Below, piece after piece: positions 1-4,717 of a stretch of 6,946 nt of DNA (the first letter of the stretch is position 1; each line of letters starts with the position of its first letter). The position numbers and the translations under genes are program-made. This stretch comes from Geobacter sp. UBA698 (lineage in GTDB: Bacteria; Desulfobacterota; Desulfuromonadia; Geobacterales; Pseudopelobacteraceae), in assembly GCA_002298925.1 (NCBI GenBank), contig DBMM01000115.1:1-6946 (forward strand), read 5' to 3'. Under the pieces are notes generated by a model. The model did no database searches and was not told the DNA's origin. It worked only from the letters and a program-made list of their open reading frames with translations.

Positions 1-56
1 CCCGCCAGGGGGGAGGGAATATTATTGGCCTTTACATGAAACTCAAATGAAAACTT
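1..56 (+). other. Left-edge segment upstream of nuoG, probably the end of the preceding gene
   Basis: These bases lie before nuoG and cannot be assigned firmly. The nuoG frame, read upstream, carries 15 open codons that end in TGA at 48-50, six bases before the nuoG ATG. Another frame ends in TGA at 37-39. Either could be the C-terminus of NuoF, the usual neighbour, but 12-15 residues are too few to recognise. A purine-rich run (GGGGGGAGGGAA, about 8-19) looks like a Shine-Dalgarno but is roughly 40 bases from the nuoG start, too far to serve it. If the upstream gene ends at 48-50, nuoG would be started by translational coupling. Confidence 0.35.
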
Positions 57-2024
57 ATGCCCAAACTGATCATCGACGACATACCGGTTGAAGTTGGCAA
101 CGGCGTTTCCGTGCTGGAAGCCGCGCAAAGCGTGGGTATCCCCATTCCGCACTTTTGCTGGCATCCGGCATTGGGAAAGGCGGGAGCCTGCCGGGTCTGC
201 GCGGTGAAGATGCTCGACGGCCCGGTAAAGGGACTGCAAATGTCCTGCATGCTGCCCGCGCAGGACGGGATGGTCGTCTCGACCACCGACGAAGAGGCCA
301 TGGCCATGCGGCGGCATGTCATCGAGTGGCTGATGATCAACCACCCGCACGATTGCCCGGTCTGCGACGAAGGGGGCGAATGCCAGCTCCAGGATTTCAC
401 CATTGCGGGCGGTCACGGTTTGCGCCGCTATACCGGCAGGAAGCGCACTCATATCAATCAGTACCTTGGGCCGTACATCGAGCACGAAATGAACCGCTGC
501 ATCCAGTGCTACCGCTGCGCCCGGTTTTACCAGGAGTTTGCCGGGGGCACGGATTTCGGTGTCATGGGCAGCGCCGGGCGGGTCTATTTCGGACGTTTTG
601 AAGAAGGGCAACTGGCATCGCCCTTTTCCGGCAACTTGGCGGACATCTGCCCCACCGGCGTGTTTACCGACAAAACCGCCCGTTTCCGCGCCCGCTACTG
701 GGACTACGACATGGCCCCGTCGGTCTGTCCCCACTGTTCGCTCGGCTGCAATACGACACCAGCAGCCCGTTACCGCGAACTGCTCAAAACCATGGGCCGC
801 AAAAACGATGCGATCAATGGCTGGTTCATCTGCGATAAAGGGCGGTTTTCCAATGCGATAGTCAACGACCCGAACCGTCCCAGGCATCCCCTGGTGGACT
901 GTCGGAAGGTTGATTGGGACGAAGCAATGGACGCCCTTCTGCCACGGATTGCGGAAATCGGGGAGCTGTATGACCCAGGAAGTCTGGCAATTGTCGGTTC
1001 GCCCCATCTGTCAATGGAAGCGGCTGTACTGCTCCCCGTGCTGGCCTCCTGTGCGGCTGCAGGTTCGCTCTGTTACTTCATGGACGAGCATGAAGCGGAG
1101 CGAACCAGGGCATCGGTGTCGTATCTCAGCGAGGGACGTGCGGCATCCATGGCCGATGTGCGGGCGGCGGATCTGATTGCCGTTGTCGGCTGCGACTTGA
1201 TGGAAGAGGGGCCGATGATGGCCTTGGCAATCAGGCAGGCATGGCGTAACGGCGCGAGGGTTTACGTAGTGGCGAATGAACCCAACTCTCCCCTTGAAAG
1301 GGAGGGAGCTGGATTGCCGTTTGATTATAGTTCTGTCTCGACACTGGACGACGTGCCGTTATTGGAGGCTCAAAAGCCGGTCATTATTTCGTCGTCTTCA
1401 AGCTTCTCCCCATGGAATAGGGAGGCTGTGGAAAATTTGCCGACATCGGCACCTGCGGCAATTCCACATGCCTCCCCCTTTTTCAATGGAAAACATAAAA
1501 TGGTCTGTTTGCTTAACGGTCCCAACGCCTTCGGCACTGCGCTACTGTCCGGGATGCACGATGCAATCAGCTTTTCCGAGGCCGTTACAAAGGGAAAGGT
1601 GAAGGGTGTCATTGCTGTGGAAGCCGACATACCGCCGGAACTCCTGCACGGAATTCCCGTAGTGGCTGCCCTGGATTGGCGGAATACCGGTGTCACCAGG
1701 GCTGCCCGGATCTTCCTGCCAACCACCGCCTGGGTGGAGATGGACGGCACCTACATCAACAATGAGGGGCGCGCCCAGAGATTCAGGAAAGTGATGAATC
1801 CGGGATTGCCGATCAAGGGACTCGACCCGGCGGGACACCCGCCCCGCGTGCATTCCGCAACGCCCCCCGGCGGCGATCCCCGTCCGGCCTGGCAGGTGGT
1901 AGCCAAGGTCATCGAGCGTCTTGGGGGAGATCGGATTGTTGAGCCGTTTTCCGGAGAATGGGAAAAGCTGCGGGAGATTGATGCGGAAGCTAGTGGTATT
2001 CTGATCTGCCGTAAAAAGCAGTGA
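57..2024 (+). CDS. nuoG: NADH-quinone oxidoreductase subunit G (NuoG), peripheral-arm Fe-S protein
   Basis: NuoG passes electrons from the NADH-oxidising NuoEF module toward NuoI. The 655-residue product starts with a ferredoxin-type [2Fe-2S] domain (C34, C45, C48, C64). Next is the His-ligated [4Fe-4S] site HxxxCxxCxxxxxC (H96, C100, C103, C109), then a [4Fe-4S] site with C148, C151, C154 and C198. C224, C227, C231 and C259 match the extra N7 cluster, found in some bacterial NuoG proteins such as those of E. coli and Thermus. A molybdopterin-oxidoreductase-like region follows from about residue 265; in this family it binds no cofactor. The protein is shorter than E. coli NuoG (about 900 residues), and the shortening lies in this C-terminal part, yet the end reads intact. 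The ATG at 57 is the first possible start after an in-frame TGA at 48-50 and puts the first cysteine at residue 34, as in E. coli. No good ribosome site precedes it. Residues about 405-485 are a variable patch with repeat-like DNA. Confidence 0.96.
   Translation: MPKLIIDDIPVEVGNGVSVLEAAQSVGIPIPHFCWHPALGKAGACRVCAVKMLDGPVKGLQMSCMLPAQDGMVVSTTDEEAMAMRRHVIEWLMINHPHDCPVCDEGGECQLQDFTIAGGHGLRRYTGRKRTHINQYLGPYIEHEMNRCIQCYRCARFYQEFAGGTDFGVMGSAGRVYFGRFEEGQLASPFSGNLADICPTGVFTDKTARFRARYWDYDMAPSVCPHCSLGCNTTPAARYRELLKTMGRKNDAINGWFICDKGRFSNAIVNDPNRPRHPLVDCRKVDWDEAMDALLPRIAEIGELYDPGSLAIVGSPHLSMEAAVLLPVLASCAAAGSLCYFMDEHEAERTRASVSYLSEGRAASMADVRAADLIAVVGCDLMEEGPMMALAIRQAWRNGARVYVVANEPNSPLEREGAGLPFDYSSVSTLDDVPLLEAQKPVIISSSSSFSPWNREAVENLPTSAPAAIPHASPFFNGKHKMVCLLNGPNAFGTALLSGMHDAISFSEAVTKGKVKGVIAVEADIPPELLHGIPVVAALDWRNTGVTRAARIFLPTTAWVEMDGTYINNEGRAQRFRKVMNPGLPIKGLDPAGHPPRVHSATPPGGDPRPAWQVVAKVIERLGGDRIVEPFSGEWEKLREIDAEASGILICRKKQ
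1286..1308 (+). repeat. Small inverted repeat inside nuoG, possible repeat remnant
   Basis: CTCTCCCCT at 1286-1294 faces AGGG-A-GGGAG at 1299-1308 around a TGAA loop. This gives about nine base pairs with one bulged A and one G-T pair. It encodes roughly residues 410-418 of NuoG (SPLEREGA), in a stretch that differs in composition from the surrounding conserved domain. It resembles the dispersed CCCTCCCCTT/AAGGGGAGGG elements found between genes in many proteobacteria. That family assignment is from memory, and the element may simply be coding sequence. Confidence 0.3.
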
Positions 2025-2056
2025 GAGAACAAACGTCGGTTGAAACATCCTGAAAC

Positions 2057-2066
2057 AGAGGAGGAG
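2057..2066 (+). promoter_or_regulatory. Strong Shine-Dalgarno for the tautomerase gene
   Basis: AGAGGAGGAG sits with its GGAGG core (2060-2064) six bases before the ATG at 2071. It is one of the two best ribosome sites in the window. The small non-complex-I gene is therefore equipped for independent, probably efficient, translation, while nuoG, nuoJ and nuoL have weak or no recognisable sites. Confidence 0.8.
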
Positions 2067-2070
2067 CGAT

Positions 2071-2298
2071 ATGCCATTAATTCAGGTCAAAGTCATCGAG
2101 GGTGTGTTCTCGTCGGAGCAAAAACGGGAAATTGTAAAGAAGCTCACTGATGCGATGGTGTCTATCGAAGGGGAAAATATGCGTCATGTGACCATGTGTA
2201 TCGTGGAAGAAATTAAAAGCGGCGATTGGGGCATTGGCGGGAAACCATTGACGACGGAGGATGTCAAAGCCCTCGCGGCAGGCAGCCCCAAAAGCTAG
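2071..2298 (+). CDS. 4-oxalocrotonate tautomerase-family small protein
   Basis: This 75-residue protein belongs to the 4-oxalocrotonate tautomerase (4-OT) family, whose small subunits form oligomers and use an N-terminal proline as catalytic base. The start MPLIQVKVIEG gives Pro1 after Met removal. SSEQKREIVKKLTDAM forms the helix, and GDWGIGGKPLT matches the 4-OT GHFGIGG segment. Canonical 4-OT residues Arg11 and Arg39 are replaced by Val and Thr, and Phe50 by Trp, so the classical substrate 2-hydroxymuconate is doubtful. A C-terminal extension of about 15 residues follows the 4-OT core. The gene lies 46 bases after nuoG and 3 bases before nuoH, so it is very likely co-transcribed with complex I, and nuoH translation may depend on it. 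No aromatic-degradation genes are visible nearby. The substrate is unknown; keto-enol isomerisation of a small 2-oxo acid is only a guess. Confidence 0.88.
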   Translation: MPLIQVKVIEGVFSSEQKREIVKKLTDAMVSIEGENMRHVTMCIVEEIKSGDWGIGGKPLTTEDVKALAAGSPKS

Positions 2299-2301
2299 GA
2301 C

Positions 2302-3294
2302 ATGATCCCGGACCCGATCGACATAGCGCTGTCCGCAATAAAAATCGCCCTGGTATTCTTCGTGATCCTGACCCTGGCGGCCTACCTGGTGTTTGCCGAA
2401 CGCAGGTTGCTGGCGTGGATCCAGGATCGCAAGGGTCCCAACCGGGTCGGTCCCTTTGGCCTGCTGCAACCTCTGGCTGACCTGATCAAGATGCTCACCA
2501 AGGAAGACTTCAAACCGGCCGGAGCGGACAAGTGGCTTTTCTATCTGGCGCCAGCCATGGCAGCGATACCGGCCATCATGACATTTGCAGTGATACCGTT
2601 TGGCGCGCCGATTCCTCTGCTCGGCCGCCAGGTCGCCATGCAGGTGGTCGATCTGAACGTGGGACTGCTGCTCTTTATCGCATTTTCGGCGATTGCCGTT
2701 TACGGCGTGGCCCTGGGGGGATGGGCGTCCAACTCCAAGTACGCACTGCTGGGGAGCATCCGTGGCTTGGCACAGTTGATATCCTACGAGATTTCCATGG
2801 GGCTGGCCCTGGTGCCGGTGGTCATCCTGTCCCGCTCGTTCACGCTCTCGGAGATCGTCAACGCGCAGGAAGGATGCTGGTTCATCGTCTATCAGCCGCT
2901 GGCGTTCATCATCTTCCTGATCAGCATCATCGCCGAGTGCAAGCGGGTGCCCTTCGACCTTCCCGAGGCAGAGGGGGAACTGGTTGCCGGATTTCACACC
3001 GAATACTCCGGCATGCGTTTCGGCCTGTTCTTCGTGGGAGAATACATCAATATCATCGTGCTGGGCGGGTTGGCGACAACGTTTTTCCTGGGAGGATGGC
3101 ACGGTCCGCTGCTGCCGCCGGTGATCTGGTTTTCCATAAAGACGCTGGCTTTTGCCGTTCTCTTCATCTGGATTCGCGGAACCCTGCCGAGGCTGCGCTA
3201 TGACCAGTTGATGCACTTCGGCTGGAAGTTCCTGACGCCGCTGGCGCTGCTCAACATCCTGGCAACCGGCTGGTGGATGGTGTTGCGAGGCTGA
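2302..3294 (+). CDS. nuoH: NADH-quinone oxidoreductase subunit H (NuoH), quinone-site membrane subunit
   Basis: NuoH is the membrane subunit (ND1 homologue) that forms the floor of the quinone chamber and links redox chemistry to the proton-pumping arm. The 330 residues match the E. coli length (325). A first membrane helix spans about residues 13-31. It is followed by the family signature AERRLLAWIQDRKGPNRVG (32-50), which ends in the diagnostic GPNRVG. The acidic cytoplasmic loop FDLPEAEGELVAGF (218-231), followed by HTEYSG, carries E222, E224, E226 and E234, in the region that couples quinone reduction to proton movement. Several more hydrophobic segments follow. The ATG lies three bases after the tautomerase stop, with only a weak TAGGA too close to be a good ribosome site, so coupling to the tautomerase gene is likely. 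The product looks complete. Confidence 0.97.
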   Translation: MIPDPIDIALSAIKIALVFFVILTLAAYLVFAERRLLAWIQDRKGPNRVGPFGLLQPLADLIKMLTKEDFKPAGADKWLFYLAPAMAAIPAIMTFAVIPFGAPIPLLGRQVAMQVVDLNVGLLLFIAFSAIAVYGVALGGWASNSKYALLGSIRGLAQLISYEISMGLALVPVVILSRSFTLSEIVNAQEGCWFIVYQPLAFIIFLISIIAECKRVPFDLPEAEGELVAGFHTEYSGMRFGLFFVGEYINIIVLGGLATTFFLGGWHGPLLPPVIWFSIKTLAFAVLFIWIRGTLPRLRYDQLMHFGWKFLTPLALLNILATGWWMVLRG

Positions 3295-3298
3295 TGAT

Positions 3299-3829
3299 AT
3301 GAGCATACTCCATGACATACAGGCGATCCTGGGCGGGATGTGGATAACCTGGAAGCACATTTTCCGGCGGCCCGAGACAATTTCATACCCAGAGGAAAAG
3401 CGCGTTCCCTCGCCCCGCTTCCGGGCGCGGATCGTGTTGACGCGCGACCCGGACGGCGATGAGCGCTGTGTGGCCTGCTACCTCTGCTCGGCAGCCTGCC
3501 CGGTTGACTGCATCTCCATGCAATCGGCCGAACGGGAAAACGGGAGACGCTACGCGGCCTGGTTCCGTATCAATTTCTCCCGCTGTATTTTCTGCGGTCT
3601 CTGCGCCGAGGCCTGCCCGACCCTGGCGATCCAGATGACGCCTGGTTACGAGATCTGCAACCGGGACATCATGAACCTGGTGTACGAGAAGGAAGACTTG
3701 CTGATCGACGGCTGCGGCAAGGACAACTCGTACAACTTCTATAACCACGCAGGCATTGGCGTAACCCAGCCACGCGGCGCAGGGGCCGAGGAATTGCCGC
3801 CGGTGGATGTGCGCGGGTTGATGCCTTGA
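3299..3829 (+). CDS. nuoI: NADH-quinone oxidoreductase subunit I (NuoI), 2x[4Fe-4S] ferredoxin-like
   Basis: NuoI holds the paired [4Fe-4S] clusters N6a and N6b, which carry electrons from NuoG to the terminal cluster in NuoB beside the quinone site. The 176-residue protein begins with an amphipathic stretch (about 1-24) that in this family lies against the membrane subunits. Two CxxCxxCxxxCP motifs follow: C57, C60, C63, C67, and C96, C99, C102, C106. The second set is followed by the conserved PTLAIQMTPGYE segment and a C-terminal tail. The ATG lies four bases after the nuoH stop. GAGG at 3287-3290, inside the end of nuoH, sits eight bases upstream as a plausible ribosome site. An ATG at 3294 is excluded because it meets a stop after two codons. 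Confidence 0.97.
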   Translation: MSILHDIQAILGGMWITWKHIFRRPETISYPEEKRVPSPRFRARIVLTRDPDGDERCVACYLCSAACPVDCISMQSAERENGRRYAAWFRINFSRCIFCGLCAEACPTLAIQMTPGYEICNRDIMNLVYEKEDLLIDGCGKDNSYNFYNHAGIGVTQPRGAGAEELPPVDVRGLMP

Positions 3830-3911
3830 TTTGGGACTGGGGATCAGGGACCGGGGACCGGTAAAACCTAAAGTTTTTGCCAGTCCCTGGTCCCCGACTC
3901 CCGGTCCCCAG
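3830..3911. repeat. Long imperfect palindrome of GGGACYG heptamers between nuoI and nuoJ
   Basis: Two 32-base arms (3830-3861 and 3880-3911) are inverted copies matching at 24 of 32 positions; half of the mismatches would be G-U pairs in RNA. An 18-base centre can extend the stem by about five A/T-rich pairs. The left arm reads as four consecutive heptamers: GGGACTG, GGGATCA, GGGACCG, GGGACCG. The right arm carries the same unit on the other strand. The left arm has four G-runs of three or more with 3-4 base loops (3833-3856), a classic G-quadruplex pattern on the mRNA strand. The right arm has the mirror pattern on the minus strand (3885-3909). It fills the only sizeable gap among the membrane-subunit genes. 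It lacks a T-tract, so it is not an obvious terminator of this operon. It looks like a dispersed REP-like element. Confidence 0.85.
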
Positions 3912-3920
3912 AAAAAAACT

Positions 3921-4412
3921 ATGGAACAGATCCTTTTCTACATACTGGCAACCGTGATCGTTATCGCCACTATTTTGGCCATTACCGAAAAGCATCCGGT
4001 GCATGCCATCGTCTACCTGGTGACATCCTTCTTTGCCCTAGCTGTCGTGTTCTACCTGCTGGCGGCTCCGCTCATCGCCATGTTCGAAATGATCATCTAC
4101 GCCGGTGCGGTCATGGTGCTATTCATGTTCGTGATCATGATGCTGGACCTGGGAGGGGGCGGGGATGCCAAGCGCCCTTCCCTGGCGCACTGCCTGCCTG
4201 CCCTGGTGCTGGCGGGAGTCATCCTGGCCTCGCTGGGACTGCTGGTCACCGCCCGGTCCTCCGCGATCCCGGCCGCATCGCACATGCCGGATGTGCGGGA
4301 ATTCAGCACAACGCTTTTCACCAAGTACGGCGTGGCCATTGAGATCATCTCCATGCAGTTGCTCTTTGCCGTTGTGGGGGCACTCTATCTGGGGAGGAGG
4401 CGCAAACCATGA
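3921..4412 (+). CDS. nuoJ: NADH-quinone oxidoreductase subunit J (NuoJ), membrane subunit
   Basis: NuoJ (ND6 homologue) is a membrane subunit between the quinone-site subunit NuoH and the pumping arm. Its third helix undergoes a pi-bulge transition in the catalytic cycle. From the ATG at 3921 the product is 163 residues, normal for the family, with about five hydrophobic helices. The signature segment FEMIIYAGAVMVLFMFVIMM (55-74) contains E56 and Y60, matching E. coli E55 and Y59. The frame is open back to a TTG at 3831. That longer start would add 30 Pro/Arg/Gly-rich residues encoded by the palindrome, unlike any NuoJ N-terminus, so I reject it. No Shine-Dalgarno precedes 3921: the upstream bases are the palindrome arm plus GAAAAAAACT. 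Translation may therefore rely on the A-rich leader or on ribosomes arriving from nuoI. The stop overlaps the nuoK start as ATGA. Confidence 0.95.
   Translation: MEQILFYILATVIVIATILAITEKHPVHAIVYLVTSFFALAVVFYLLAAPLIAMFEMIIYAGAVMVLFMFVIMMLDLGGGGDAKRPSLAHCLPALVLAGVILASLGLLVTARSSAIPAASHMPDVREFSTTLFTKYGVAIEIISMQLLFAVVGALYLGRRRKP
4393..4400 (+). promoter_or_regulatory. Shine-Dalgarno for nuoK inside the end of nuoJ
   Basis: GGAGGAGG lies eight bases before the nuoK ATG at 4409, within the last codons of nuoJ. With the ATGA overlap it fixes the nuoK start clearly. Confidence 0.75.
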
Positions 4413-4717
4413 TCGTGCCGTTTACGCACCTGCTCGTGCTTGCCTCGATCCTGTTTTCGCTGGGCCTGATCTGCGTGCTGGTCTGGCGATCCAACATCAT
4501 CATGCTGCTGATCGGCATCGAAATCATGCTGAATGCCGCCATGCTGCTTTTCGTGGCCGGATCGAACCACTGGGGCATGGCCGACGGACAGGTGTTCGCC
4601 CTGATGATCATGGCCATGACATCCGCGGAGGTGTCCCTGGCGCTGGCAATGGTGGTGTATCTGCATCGAAGAAAAAGAACGGTGAACGTGGATGAATTCA
4701 GTGAGTTAAAAGATTAA
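4409..4717 (+). CDS. nuoK: NADH-quinone oxidoreductase subunit K (NuoK), membrane subunit
   Basis: NuoK (ND4L homologue) is a small three-helix membrane subunit in the proton path between NuoJ and the antiporter-like subunits. The product has 102 residues (E. coli 100). The second helix carries GIEIMLNAAMLLF with E38, and the third carries MTSAEVSLALAMVV with E74. These correspond to the membrane glutamates E36 and E72 of E. coli NuoK, which are important for pumping. The start overlaps the nuoJ stop (ATGA) and has a strong upstream GGAGGAGG. The stop overlaps the nuoL start by one base (TAATG). The length and all key residues look normal. Confidence 0.97.
   Translation: MIVPFTHLLVLASILFSLGLICVLVWRSNIIMLLIGIEIMLNAAMLLFVAGSNHWGMADGQVFALMIMAMTSAEVSLALAMVVYLHRRKRTVNVDEFSELKD

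Noticed and set aside
36..50. A tiny leader frame MKLK before nuoG
   Set aside because: Four codons with a poorly spaced purine run do not make a credible gene. The TGA is more simply the end of the upstream gene or chance.
57..2024. nuoG as a frameshifted or truncated pseudogene because of its short length
   Set aside because: The frame is continuous, all Fe-S ligands are present, and the C-terminal segment reads like an ordinary end of the molybdopterin-like domain, followed by a normal gap and the next gene.
2077..3360. A 427-codon open frame on the minus strand opposite the tautomerase and nuoH
   Set aside because: It lies wholly opposite two confident genes, and its product is rich in Gln, Arg, His and Asp, as expected from reverse-reading hydrophobic GC-rich codons. 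No recognisable domain or ribosome site supports it.
3830..3911. The palindrome as a rho-independent terminator
   Set aside because: No T-tract follows the stem on the + strand (it is followed by GAAAAAAACT), and complex I genes continue directly downstream. It could slow or process the transcript, but it does not look like an operon end.
3831..3920. A TTG-started N-terminal extension of NuoJ
   Set aside because: The added 30 residues are encoded by the GGGACYG palindrome, have no Shine-Dalgarno and do not resemble a NuoJ N-terminus. The ATG at 3921 gives the normal length.
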